From: Albimonas donghaensis
Lineage (GTDB): Bacteria; Pseudomonadota; Alphaproteobacteria; Rhodobacterales; Rhodobacteraceae
Assembly: GCF_900106695.1 (NCBI RefSeq)
Contig: NZ_FNMZ01000006.1
Location: 148,190 to 212,189, forward strand
Reading direction: 5' to 3'
DNA: 64,000 nucleotides
Shown here one piece after another: positions 51,307-60,764 of the stretch (its first letter is position 1; each line of letters begins with the position of its first letter). A program made the position numbers and the translations under genes. The notes beneath the pieces are model-generated. The model searched no databases, was not told where the DNA came from, and was given only the letters and a program-made list of their open reading frames with translations.

Positions 51307-51894
51307 ATAGCCAAGAAGCTCGCCTATGTCCGCACCAGCACGCTGGATCAGACCAACGGGCTTCAGGCCCAGATCGACGCGATCCTCCGGCATGACCCGC
51401 AGGTGGATCGCAGGGACATCTATATCGAACAGATAGCCGGAGCCCTCAGCGCCGCGCGACGTCCCCGACTGACCGCGCTGCTGGACCAGCTTGAGCCCGG
51501 CGACATCATCTATGCGCATAAGATCGATCGGGTCGGACGGAGCACCCTGGACCTGCTGACGATCGTCGAACGGGTCCGTGCCAAAAATGCCAAACTCGTC
51601 TCGATCAGCGATGGCATCGACACCGGGTCCGGCGTCGTGGCGGAGGTGTTTCTGGCGGTTCTCGGCGCGGTGGCCAGCTACGAACGCGCCCTGATCTCGG
51701 AGCGAACCCGGAATTCCCTGAACGTGCTGAAGGCACGTGGAGTCCAACTGGGTCGCCCCCGGAAGATCACCCCCGCGATGGTTCGGCAGGTGAAGACCCT
51801 GCATGTGGACCCTGAGCTTTCCGTCGCCGAGGTCTGCTCCTCCTTGGGAATCTCGAGAACGTCGTATTACACTGCCCTGCGCCAGCCCAACTGA
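51307..51894 (+). CDS. Serine recombinase with apparent ATA start
   Basis: A small serine recombinase of about 195 residues. In frame from 51307 it reads IAKKLAYVRTSTLDQTNGLQAQIDA, the normal catalytic N-terminus with the Ser in RTST, then KIDRVGRSTLDLL, ASYERALISERTRNSLNVLKARG and a C-terminal helix-turn-helix (LSVAEVCSSLGISRTSYYTAL). The only codon at the right distance from GGGAGG (51297-51302) is ATA 51307-51309. Either it is a rare ATA start or the ATG has mutated. A conventional start appears only at 51403 and would delete the active site. Confidence 0.75.
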   Translation: MAKKLAYVRTSTLDQTNGLQAQIDAILRHDPQVDRRDIYIEQIAGALSAARRPRLTALLDQLEPGDIIYAHKIDRVGRSTLDLLTIVERVRAKNAKLVSISDGIDTGSGVVAEVFLAVLGAVASYERALISERTRNSLNVLKARGVQLGRPRKITPAMVRQVKTLHVDPELSVAEVCSSLGISRTSYYTALRQPN

Positions 51895-52420
51895 CCGGAC
51901 CCGGCATGGCTCGGGTCAGATTCCACAACCCGCAACTCGCAGACACCCACGCAGGACGTTCCAGAACCCGGTCGACCGGGAACCCTCAAGGAACCATGGC
52001 GTCGACCATCAGCGCACCGGTTTGGGCTCGGCTTATCTCCCGCACTTCCTCCAGCATGTCCCAGGCGTCGTCATCGATGCCGCAGATGGAGTTTCTCGAA
52101 CGCTCCAAATCGGTTTCGCCTTTCGGCTATCTACCCGTCCGGCAGGAACGAGGGTCGACCTTGGAGCGCCCGAGAAGTTGTCACGGTCGCATTCAAGGCG
52201 GAAGCCCCCGCCGGCGAAAGGAGGAGACCGCGGAAGGAATGCCAACCGACCCGCTCGACCGTGAAGCCTTCACAGCCGTGATCGCTCCGACACATGATGC
52301 TCAGGGCCACGCCCGCCGCGCCAACGAGAGCCGTCCCGAATCTCTAGGAGAATTTGATCATTCGCAGGGTCGAAAATGGCCGAGGCGGGGGCCGCCTCGA
52401 CCAACCCAAGCATTGACCCA
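51895..52420. other. 526-base stretch with only a coding remnant
   Basis: No complete gene is supported. A minus-strand remnant lies at 51986-52108. Confidence 0.45.
51986..52108 (-). pseudogene. Possible remnant of a small DNA-binding protein
   Basis: A 40-codon open frame ends DDDAWDMLEEVREISRAQTG followed by ALMVDAMVP and a stop, helical and similar in style to a ribbon-helix-helix C-terminus. It has no ATG. It may be a truncated gene. Confidence 0.3.
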
Positions 52421-53116
52421 TTAGGCGCGACGGTCAAATTGCTCGGATAGATCGGCCTGCTTCGCCGTAAGCGGAACCGACAGCCAACCCGCTTCCTCAG
52501 CCGCAATCTTCGCGACAACCGCATCGATGACATCGCGTCGGGGCTGCGAGAAGAGCAAGTCGCCGATCCAGACGATCATGTTCGCCACCTGCTGGGCGGC
52601 GAGGCGGCCGCGTCCGACTGCAAGGCTGAGATCGGCGGCATTGACCTGTCCATGTTGATCAAACACCACATCGATGCTTTCGTTCTGACCCGGTTCCAAC
52701 ACCCACCGAGCGAGCCAGTCGCTGTCGCACCGGAGCAACATGCCGACACTGCAGATTTCGACGACGCAACCCTTCGCGCCCCGCTTGTTGGGAAAACCTA
52801 TCGAGAAGTGGGCCACATGAAGTGCATCATTGGCTGGGTCGTCCACCACTAAGGTCAGTTCCGTCTCGGTTTGTTCGCGCGGCCAGCAACAGGTGAAAAC
52901 CCGCTCCGGACGTGAACTGACGTCCAAAATCAGGCCGTCCACTAGGTCCTGCTCCAGAGGCGCAGTCGACGTGTTCGACGCAAGGATGGCGCGCACTTCC
53001 TGCCGATCTCGCTTGGGCCGATCCAAGTGGAATTGCCCCCTTGAATCTGATCCCAGCGCGATGATTGATCGGCTTCCTCGCTCTTCAGCCGCGTAGTTCG
53101 CATCCATGATGTTCAT
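52421..53116 (-). CDS. Hypothetical cytoplasmic protein
   Basis: A 231-residue soluble acidic protein starting at ATG 53116, with AAAGGAG upstream. It is not recognised. Segments such as RVFTCCWPREQTETELTLVVDD and HFSIGFPNKRGAKGCVVEICS look like alternating strands, and the C-terminal part is helical. The frame extends to 53131 without improving the start. Confidence 0.5.
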   Translation of the reverse strand: MNIMDANYAAEERGSRSIIALGSDSRGQFHLDRPKRDRQEVRAILASNTSTAPLEQDLVDGLILDVSSRPERVFTCCWPREQTETELTLVVDDPANDALHVAHFSIGFPNKRGAKGCVVEICSVGMLLRCDSDWLARWVLEPGQNESIDVVFDQHGQVNAADLSLAVGRGRLAAQQVANMIVWIGDLLFSQPRRDVIDAVVAKIAAEEAGWLSVPLTAKQADLSEQFDRRA

Positions 53117-53939
53117 GGCATCTCCTTTCAATTACGATTTTCAAGAACTTGAATTTCAATCAGGCTGCAGCGCGCCTAATCGCTCGACCTGCTCAAGGAT
53201 GTCCCCAAAACACTCTTCGGGATCAGAGGCCACGAACCAGATCGAAGATATCCCATTTGACGTTGCGTCCGCTACTTCACGCACCAAATTGGCGTCTTTC
53301 AATTCACAGGCGGTGGCGATTTTCCATAGTTTTAGCCACCCGCAAATGTATAAAACAGCCTATTCATCTCGATCATATCACTCGAAATCTCGATGCACCT
53401 TCTTCCACACTCAGAATATTTTCCCACCTTCTCCTGACACCACGTTGCTGAGCGCTCGGGTTCATCCGCGATGATATCCAAGTTTTTTTCTATTCATTCA
53501 CCTCACCTCAGGACAGCCGCTTTAGCGGCTTTACAAAATATGACTGACCTTAAGAGCAAACAACTGGTCGACATTGCGGCGTCTCTTCTGCCGCCAGGCA
53601 TCAACGATGCTTCATATATGGGCGCACTTTGGCAACTGCAAGCTTTTTTTATTACTTAAAATAGTATTTTTATTAAAGTCAATATACTTAAAGATGTTTT
53701 TTCGCGAGAAATGCACTTTTTTATATGCTTGATGTCTATTTCGACGCTCCAGAGATGCCTGAGAATTGATCCATGATTCTATGAAGGCTGTTCATCTCGA
53801 ACACTCCGCATGACGCAATTCGACGTTGTCTCGACGTCTCGGTTTCCTGAACGGGGAACAGGCACGGAAGCCACTCCGGTTGCCACGACGACGGCTGTCT
53901 GAAATCGTGCCCGCCAACCGAACGGGGGCGAAAACCACA
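53117..53939. other. AT-rich segment upstream of the type I restriction operon
   Basis: 823 bases, the most AT-rich part of the window at 53640-53720. It should hold the hsdM promoter. It contains a minus-strand coding remnant (53160-53359). A short plus-strand frame (53540-53659, MTDLKSKQLVDIAASLLPPG and on) cannot be confirmed. Confidence 0.45.
53160..53359 (-). pseudogene. Possible gene remnant
   Basis: An open frame without an ATG reads WLKLWKIATACELKDANLVR, then EVADATSNGISSIWFVASDP and ends LERLGALQPD-like before its stop. It looks like a real protein tail, and the stop is 44 bases from the start of the gene at 53116. Confidence 0.3.
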
Positions 53940-55445
53940 ATGGATCCGATCACTCAGGACCAGATTAACAAGGCCGCATGGGGGGCCTGCGACACCTTCC
54001 GGGGCGTGGTCGATCCGTCGATCTACAAGGATTTCGTCCTCACCATGCTGTTCCTGAAATATCTTTCGGACGTGTGGAAGGACCATCGCGCCGAATACGA
54101 GCGGCAGCATCGCGAGCACCCCGACCTGGTCGATGCCCTGATGAAGCAGGAACCCTTCGTGCTCCCTGAGGGCGCGAGCTTCGACGCCCTTCACAAGCGC
54201 CGCCACGAGCCCGGCAACGGTGAGCGGATCGACAAGGCCCTCCACGCCATCGAGGAAGCCAACATCGCCAAGCTCCGGGACGTGTTCCAGGACATCAGCT
54301 TCAACTCGAACAAGCTGGGCGACGAGGAGCAGAAGAACGACATCCTCCGCCACCTGCTGGAGGATTTCGCCAAGCCAGCGTTGGACCTGCGTCCGTCCCG
54401 GGTCGGCCGACTGGACATCATCGGCGGTGCCTACGAATACCTGATCTCCCGTTTCGCCGCCTCCGCGGGCAAGAAGGCCGGGGAGTTTTACACCCCCGCC
54501 GAGGTCTCCGACCTGATCGCCCGGCTGGTCGACCCGCAGGAGGGCGACGAGATATGCGACCCCACCTGCGGCTCCGCCTCCCTGCTGATGAAATGCGGAC
54601 GCCTGATCCGCGACCGCACCGGCAAGCGCCGCTACTCCCTGTTCGGTCAGGAGGCCATCGGCTCCACCTGGGCGCTGGCCAAGATGAACCTCTTCCTGCA
54701 TGGCGAGGAGAACCACCAGATCGAATGGGGCGACACGATCCGGAACCCCAAACTGCGCACATCGGACGATCTGCTGCGCCACTTCGACGTGGTGGTGGCC
54801 AATCCCCCGTTCAGCCTTGAGAAATGGGGCGTGGAGAGCGCCGAGACCGACCGTTTCGGCCGTTTCCGCCGGGGCCTGCCGCCGCGGACCAAGGGCGACT
54901 ACGCCTTCATCCTGCACATGATCGAGACGCTAAAGCCCCGCACCGGCCGCATGGCGGTGGTGGTCCCGCACGGCGTGCTGTTCCGCGGAGCCGCGGAGGG
55001 CAGAATCCGCCGCAAGCTGATCGAGGAGAACCTGCTGGAGACGGTGATCGGCCTGCCGGAAAAACTGTTCTTCGGCACCGGCATCCCCGCGGCGATCCTG
55101 GTGTTCCGCAAGCGCAAGACCGATCAGGACGTGCTGTTCGTGGACGGCAGCCGCGACTACGAGGAAGGCACCAACCAGAACCGTCTGGGCGAGGCGCAGG
55201 TCGCCCGGATCGCGGAGGTCGTGGCGGGTCGGGCGAGCGTGGAGAAATACGCCTATCGGGCGACCCGGGCGGAGATCGAGGCCAACGACTTCAACCTGAA
55301 CATCCCGCGATATGTCGACACGTTCGAGGAGGAAGCCGAGATCGACCTGATGGCGGTGCGCGCCGACCGGACGCGTCTTCGGAGCGAGCTTTCGGATTTG
55401 GAAGACCGGATGGACGGCTACCTTCGGGAGCTTGGGCTGGCATGA
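53940..55445 (+). CDS. hsdM: Type I restriction-modification DNA methyltransferase subunit HsdM
   Basis: A 501-residue N6-adenine methyltransferase subunit. An N-terminal helical HsdM_N domain (about 5-150) is followed by the SAM-binding region GEFYTPAEVSDLIARL (181-196) and DPTCGSASLLM (207-217), and the catalytic NPPF at 288-291. The C-terminus is a coiled coil. The start at 53940 gives a normal MDPITQDQINKAAWGACDTFRG; the frame continues upstream without sense. It forms M2S with HsdS and M2S2R2-type restriction complexes with HsdR. Its stop overlaps the hsdS start. Confidence 0.96.
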   Translation: MDPITQDQINKAAWGACDTFRGVVDPSIYKDFVLTMLFLKYLSDVWKDHRAEYERQHREHPDLVDALMKQEPFVLPEGASFDALHKRRHEPGNGERIDKALHAIEEANIAKLRDVFQDISFNSNKLGDEEQKNDILRHLLEDFAKPALDLRPSRVGRLDIIGGAYEYLISRFAASAGKKAGEFYTPAEVSDLIARLVDPQEGDEICDPTCGSASLLMKCGRLIRDRTGKRRYSLFGQEAIGSTWALAKMNLFLHGEENHQIEWGDTIRNPKLRTSDDLLRHFDVVVANPPFSLEKWGVESAETDRFGRFRRGLPPRTKGDYAFILHMIETLKPRTGRMAVVVPHGVLFRGAAEGRIRRKLIEENLLETVIGLPEKLFFGTGIPAAILVFRKRKTDQDVLFVDGSRDYEEGTNQNRLGEAQVARIAEVVAGRASVEKYAYRATRAEIEANDFNLNIPRYVDTFEEEAEIDLMAVRADRTRLRSELSDLEDRMDGYLRELGLA

Positions 55446-56611
55446 ACCATCATGGCCAGCGCCTCGGGGACTACTTCACGAGCCGCCGCGAACGAGGGGC
55501 GGATGGGCTCCCCACGCTCTCGGTAACGCTCGACCGGGGCTTGGTTCGACGCGACAGCCTCGACCGCAAGACCGACACCAACCTCGCCCCGCATGAACAC
55601 CTTCGGGTGCGTCCCGGCGATATCGCATACAACATGATGCGGATGTGGCAGGGCGCGTCAGGGCTGGCGTGCGAGGAAGCTCTGGTGAGCCCTGCCTACG
55701 TGGTCCTCGCGCCCCGCAAGAACCTTGATCCGCTCTTCGCCTCCTACCTGTTCAAGCTTCCAGAGATGATTCACCGTTTCTGGGCCTACTCATACGGCCT
55801 CACCGAGGACAGGCTCCGTTTGTATTTCAACGACTTCAAACGGATACCGTGCGCGATCCCCCCGCTCCCCGAGCAACGGAAGATCGCGGAAATCCTCTCG
55901 ACCTGGGACCGGGCCATCGAGACGACCGAGGCGCTGCTGGCCGCCGCCAAGGCCCAGAAACGCGCCCTCATGCAGACCCTCCTCACCGGCAAGCGCCGCT
56001 TCCCGGAGTTCGAGGGGCAGCCGTGGCCCGAGCGCGCTCTGGAGGAGATCGTCACCATCAAATCCGGCGGCACCCCTAGCAAGGCCAGCCCCGAAAACTG
56101 GGACGGCGACCTGCCGTGGCTCTCGGCCAAGGACCTCAAAACTCACTTCCTGTCGGATTCAGAGGACCACCTGACCGAGGCGGGAGCCCGCAGCGCAAAG
56201 ATCGTGCCCGCCGGGACGATCCTCGTTCTCGTTCGCGGCATGACCCTGATGAAGGATTTCCCGGTCGGCATCACCACCCGAAAGGTGGCGTTCAATCAGG
56301 ACGTCAAGGCTCTGACCCCAAAACCAAACGTCTCGGGACTGTTCCTGTCCTACGCCCTCGCGGCGCGGAAGGCGCAGTTCATGAAGCTGGTGAATACCGC
56401 CAACCATGGAACCGGAAGGCTCGATACCGGCCTAATGCTCGCGGTCCCGATTGGCGTCCCAAAGCCCGCCGAGCAAGATCGGATCGCCGTCTCCCTACGG
56501 GCATGTGACGAGGAAATCGGAATTTTCGATAGCCAGGCCCGCACCCTCCGCACCGAAAAATCCGCCCTGATGCAGCAACTCCTGACCGGCAAGCGTCGGG
56601 TCCGGGTCTGA
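55442..56611 (+). CDS. hsdS: Type I restriction-modification specificity subunit HsdS
   Basis: A 389-residue specificity subunit with two target-recognition domains (about 1-135 and 195-330), each followed by a conserved helical spacer: IPPLPEQRKIAEILSTWDRAIETTEALLAAAKAQKRALMQTLLTGKRRF and the C-terminal PAEQDRIAVSLRACDEEIGIF...KSALMQQLLTGKRRVRV. The repeated LTGKRR ends mark the two half-subunits. The first domain is shorter than the second. It starts by ATGA overlap with hsdM. The DNA target cannot be predicted from sequence. Confidence 0.93.
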   Translation: MNHHGQRLGDYFTSRRERGADGLPTLSVTLDRGLVRRDSLDRKTDTNLAPHEHLRVRPGDIAYNMMRMWQGASGLACEEALVSPAYVVLAPRKNLDPLFASYLFKLPEMIHRFWAYSYGLTEDRLRLYFNDFKRIPCAIPPLPEQRKIAEILSTWDRAIETTEALLAAAKAQKRALMQTLLTGKRRFPEFEGQPWPERALEEIVTIKSGGTPSKASPENWDGDLPWLSAKDLKTHFLSDSEDHLTEAGARSAKIVPAGTILVLVRGMTLMKDFPVGITTRKVAFNQDVKALTPKPNVSGLFLSYALAARKAQFMKLVNTANHGTGRLDTGLMLAVPIGVPKPAEQDRIAVSLRACDEEIGIFDSQARTLRTEKSALMQQLLTGKRRVRV

Positions 56612-56612
56612 C

Positions 56613-57344
56613 ATGTCCGAGTTCTCCGACTTCATCGTCTTCGTGGATGAAAGCGGGGATCACAGCCTCACCTCCATCGACCGGCAGTTCCCGGTCTTCG
56701 CCCTTTCCTTCTGCGTGTTCGACAAGGTCGACTATATCAACCGCGTGGTCCCGGCGGTGCAGGCGCTGAAATTCCGATACTGGGGCCACGACGCGGTGAT
56801 CCTGCACGAGCATGAAATCCGCAAGAGCAAGGGGGATTTCACCTTCCTGCTCACCAACCGGGCGCTGCGGGAGGGTTTCTACGCCGATCTCCACCAGATC
56901 GTGGCGGATGCGCCGTTCCGGGTGATCGCCTCGGTCATCGACAAGGTGAAGCTGACCGAAAGATACGCCAATCCGTGGAGCCCCTACGAGATCGCTTTGC
57001 ATTTCTGTCTCGAACGGCTTCTCATGTTCATGCAGGGGACAGGTCAGGCGGGGCGGCGGGTTCACGTGGTTTTCGAATGCCGGGGCAAGGAGGAGGACGA
57101 GAGCCTCGAACTCGCCTTCCGTCGCATCGTCGCGGGGGAACGCCAGTGGGGCTATCGACAGCATCGGTTCTCGGACCTGGAATTCGAGCCGAAATTCGCC
57201 CGGAAGTCGACCAACTCGACCGGTCTGCAGCTTGCCGACCTGACGGCCCGGCCCCTCGCGCTGAAGACGCTCCGCCCTGATCAGGCGAACCGCACCTACG
57301 CGGTGCTCGCCGAGAAATTATATGCGATCAAGGAATTTCCATGA
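56613..57344 (+). CDS. DUF3800 family protein
   Basis: A 243-residue protein of the DUF3800 family. The N-terminal IVFVDESGDHS, central LERLLMFMQ and C-terminal STGLQLADLTARPL are the conserved acidic and Gln-Leu-Ala-Asp motifs, which fit an RNase H-like nuclease fold. The family is common in defence islands and within restriction loci, but its role is not established. It lies one base after hsdS and 126 bases before hsdR, inside the type I operon. Confidence 0.85.
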   Translation: MSEFSDFIVFVDESGDHSLTSIDRQFPVFALSFCVFDKVDYINRVVPAVQALKFRYWGHDAVILHEHEIRKSKGDFTFLLTNRALREGFYADLHQIVADAPFRVIASVIDKVKLTERYANPWSPYEIALHFCLERLLMFMQGTGQAGRRVHVVFECRGKEEDESLELAFRRIVAGERQWGYRQHRFSDLEFEPKFARKSTNSTGLQLADLTARPLALKTLRPDQANRTYAVLAEKLYAIKEFP

Positions 57345-57470
57345 GCCAGAAAAGCAAAAGGGCCCCGGTTTCCCAGGACCCAGATGCCGACCGGGTAATT
57401 CCCAATCCATGGTCAGGATATAGGCGGGGCGCTTCGATTTTGCAAATGTTCCGGGGCCGGATCGGCGATC

Positions 57471-60400
57471 ATGCCTGAGGATCGCAGCACCCCCGACACC
57501 CGCGAAGAGGCTGCGGCCAAGCTCCCCGCCCTGCATGTGCTGATCGCCATGGGCTGGAGCTATATCGGCCCGGCCGAGTGCCTCGCCCGCCGCGGCTCCG
57601 ACCGCTCGGTGCTGATGGGGGATGTGCTGCGGGAGCGTCTCGCCCGGCATCGGTTCGACTGGAAGGGGGAGCGTCGGGCGCTCTCGCCCGCGGGGATCGA
57701 GCAGGTGATGCGGACGCTCGCCTCGCCCGGGCTCTCCGCCGGATTGGGCCAGGCCAGCCAGGAGGTCTATCGTCACCTCACCCTCGGCATCACGGTGATC
57801 GAATTCGTCGACGGCCAGCGACATGCGGTGACCGTGCCCCTGATCGACTGGACGGACGTCTCGGCCAACACGTTCCATGTGACCGAGGAATTCAGCGTCC
57901 TGCGCACCGGCGGCCAGCAACGCTATCGCCCTGACATCGTGTGCCTGGTCAACGGCATCCCGCTGGCGGTGATCGAGGCCAAGCGCCCCACCGGCGCGTC
58001 CCGCAGCGAGGCGATGGTCCAGCAGGGCGTCAGCCAGCACCTGCGCAACCAGATGGGCGATGGCATCCAGGACCTCTACGCCTATGCCCAGCTTCTGCTG
58101 TCGATCTCCGGCAGCGAAGCTCGATACGGGACCACCGGCACCGACAGGAAGTTCTGGTCGCTGTGGCGGGAGGAGGGGATAGGGGCGGGGGAGATACAGG
58201 CGATCCGCTCCACCAAGCTGTCCGGTGCGCAGAAAGCCTCCCTCTTCGCCGACCGCCCGAAATCGGCCTGGGACCGCTACGAGTCCCTCCATGCCGGGCC
58301 GGTTCTGACGACCGAACAGGACGAGACCCTCGTCGGCCTGCTGCGCCCCGACCGGCTGCTGGAATTCGCCCGGTTCTTCATCTTCTACGACAGCAAGCTC
58401 GGGAAGATGGCCGCCCGCTACCAGCAGGCGTTCGGCGTGAAGGCGATGCTGGCGCGTCTCTCCGGTCGGGGGTTAGACGGGGCTCGCGAAGGCGGGGTGG
58501 TCTGGCACACCACGGGCTCGGGCAAGTCGAACCTGATGGTGCTGCTATGCAAGGCGCTGCTGCTGGACGCGGGGCTGGCGAACTGTCGCGTGATCGTGGT
58601 GACCGACCGGATCGATCTGGAGAAGCAGCTTGCCGGGACCTTCATGTCCGGCGGGGCCTTCGGCTCGGCCGTGGCGACGAAGAAGGACGGGGAGCGGGCG
58701 AAGACCGACTCGGGGCGCGATCTGGCCCAGCGGATCGGCTCAGGGACCGAACGGATCATCTTCACCCTACTGCAGAAGTTCAACTCGGCGACCAAGCTTC
58801 CCGAGTGCCGGAACGATTCAGACCAGATCATCGTGCTGGTCGACGAAGGGCACCGCTCGCAGGGGGGCGAGGCGCATGAGCGGATGCGCAAGGCCCTGCC
58901 CAACGCGGCCTTCGTCGCCTTCACCGGAACGCCGCTGCTGAAGGAGGACAAGACCCGCAACAAGTTCGGCCCGATCCTGCACGCCTACACCATGCAGCGG
59001 GCGGTCGAAGACGGCGCGGTGACGCCGCTGGTCTACGAGGAGCGCAAGCCGCTGATCGACTTCAATGAAGAAGCCATCGACATTCGCTTCGAGAAGATCG
59101 CGGATGGGTTGAGCGAAAATGAGAAAGCCGATTTCAAGCGCAAATTCACAACGCGCGGGATGGTCTACGGCGCGGTAAATCGGATCGATCTGATCGCTCG
59201 GGACATCGCCGAGCATTTCCAAGAGAATTTTGCCAAGTTGGCCCCCGGCCTCAAGGCCCAGCTTGCCACCGACAGCAAGCTCTCGGCGATCCGATACAAG
59301 CGTGCGCTCGATGCGACCGGAATGGTGACCAGCGCCGTGGTGATCTCGGCCCCGGATTCTCGGGAGGGGCACGATGAGGCGGACGAGGCCAAATCCCCGG
59401 AAGTTCAGAGGTGGTGGAAGGCCAATTTCGGCGCTGATCCCGAAGCCTACGAGGCCAAGGTGATCGAGGACTTCGGCACCGACGGACCCCCGGACATCCT
59501 GATCGTGGTGGACAAGCTGCTGACCGGCTTCGACGAGCCCCGCAACGCCGTGCTCTACATCGACAAGAACCTGAAGGGTCATAACCTGCTGCAGGCCATC
59601 GCCCGGGTGAACCGGCTGCGCGAAGGCAAGGATCGCGGTTACCTGATCGACTACCGCGGGATTCTGGCCGAACTCGACACCTCGATCCGGGACTATCAGG
59701 ACCTCGCAGAGCAGACCCAGGCGGGCTACGAGATCGACGATCTGGCCGGGACCATCGCCAACGTCTCGACCGAATACAAACGCCTGCCAGGTCTGCATGA
59801 CGCGCTGTGGGCGATTTTCCGCGATGTGAAGAACACGGAGGACCATGAGCAGTTCCGCCGAATCCTCATGCCGGTGCTGCGCGAGGATGAGACAGGGCGC
59901 TCCTACGACCAGAACCAGAAGGTCCGGGAGGATTTCTACGAAGCGCTGACCGCCTTCGGAATGTGCTTGAAGCTGGCCCTCTCGTCTCGCTCCTTCTTCG
60001 AGGACGGCGCGTTCTCCGAAGCTCAGATACGCACCTACAAGAAAGACCTGAAGTTCTTCACCGAACGCCGGATTCAAGCCCGCCGGGACGCGCAGGAAGA
60101 GGTCGACTTCTCCGTCTACGAAGGCCAGATCAGGCGCATGATCGATCAGCAGGTCATCGGAAAGCAGATCGCGGAACCGGAAGGGTTCATCAGCCTTGGC
60201 GACCTTGGTCAGTCCGACGATCCGGTGACGTGGTCGGACGAAAAAACCCGCACCGAAGCCGACCTAATCAAGACCCGCATCCGAAAGACCATCGAGCAGG
60301 ACCTGCTGGACGACCCCTACGCACGCAAGGTGTTTTCGGAACTGCTGCGTCAGGCGATCCGCGAAGCCGAGGCCCTTTTCGACCACCCCGGCAAGCAATA

Positions 60401-60764
60401 CACCCTGTTCAAAGACCTCGAAGAGCAGGTCCGCAACCGCAGCACCCCGGGCATGCCCGCGGCGCTCGAAGGCAACCGAATGGCGCAGGCGTTCTTCGGC
60501 GTTTTGCTGATGGACCTCGACGAGGACGCCAAGGCGGCGCTGGGCGAAGAGACCATGACCGCCGAGGCCCTGCACATCGACCAGATCGTGGAGGATGCCA
60601 TCGCCGCGAATGCGATCAACCCCGCCAGCATCGAGGCCGCCATCCGCCAGACTCTCCTGCCCCGCTTGTTCCGTCTTCTCGGCGGCCTGCACCCCGCCAA
60701 CACGGTTCTGGATCGACTCGTCGAGGTCGTCCGGGCGGGTGCTCTAGGCAAAGGCTCCGCATGA
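57471..60764 (+). CDS. hsdR: Type I restriction endonuclease subunit HsdR
   Basis: A 1097-residue restriction and translocation subunit. The N-terminal PD-(D/E)xK nuclease is RPDIVCLVNGIPLAVIEAKRP (about 151-171). The SF2 helicase motor has Walker A HTTGSGKS (about 345-352), DEGH (about 457-460) and FTGTPL in motif III. LTGFDEPRNAVLYIDKNLKGHNLLQAIARVNR is the C-terminal helicase part. The last 300 residues are the helical domain that binds the methylase core. Length is normal and no frameshift is seen. It cuts unmodified DNA far from the site after ATP-driven translocation. Confidence 0.95.
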   Translation: MPEDRSTPDTREEAAAKLPALHVLIAMGWSYIGPAECLARRGSDRSVLMGDVLRERLARHRFDWKGERRALSPAGIEQVMRTLASPGLSAGLGQASQEVYRHLTLGITVIEFVDGQRHAVTVPLIDWTDVSANTFHVTEEFSVLRTGGQQRYRPDIVCLVNGIPLAVIEAKRPTGASRSEAMVQQGVSQHLRNQMGDGIQDLYAYAQLLLSISGSEARYGTTGTDRKFWSLWREEGIGAGEIQAIRSTKLSGAQKASLFADRPKSAWDRYESLHAGPVLTTEQDETLVGLLRPDRLLEFARFFIFYDSKLGKMAARYQQAFGVKAMLARLSGRGLDGAREGGVVWHTTGSGKSNLMVLLCKALLLDAGLANCRVIVVTDRIDLEKQLAGTFMSGGAFGSAVATKKDGERAKTDSGRDLAQRIGSGTERIIFTLLQKFNSATKLPECRNDSDQIIVLVDEGHRSQGGEAHERMRKALPNAAFVAFTGTPLLKEDKTRNKFGPILHAYTMQRAVEDGAVTPLVYEERKPLIDFNEEAIDIRFEKIADGLSENEKADFKRKFTTRGMVYGAVNRIDLIARDIAEHFQENFAKLAPGLKAQLATDSKLSAIRYKRALDATGMVTSAVVISAPDSREGHDEADEAKSPEVQRWWKANFGADPEAYEAKVIEDFGTDGPPDILIVVDKLLTGFDEPRNAVLYIDKNLKGHNLLQAIARVNRLREGKDRGYLIDYRGILAELDTSIRDYQDLAEQTQAGYEIDDLAGTIANVSTEYKRLPGLHDALWAIFRDVKNTEDHEQFRRILMPVLREDETGRSYDQNQKVREDFYEALTAFGMCLKLALSSRSFFEDGAFSEAQIRTYKKDLKFFTERRIQARRDAQEEVDFSVYEGQIRRMIDQQVIGKQIAEPEGFISLGDLGQSDDPVTWSDEKTRTEADLIKTRIRKTIEQDLLDDPYARKVFSELLRQAIREAEALFDHPGKQYTLFKDLEEQVRNRSTPGMPAALEGNRMAQAFFGVLLMDLDEDAKAALGEETMTAEALHIDQIVEDAIAANAINPASIEAAIRQTLLPRLFRLLGGLHPANTVLDRLVEVVRAGALGKGSA

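Noticed and set aside
51906..52424. 172-codon plus-strand frame
   Set aside because: The product is Arg/Ser/Pro-rich without hydrophobic core patterns, and no start site is supported.
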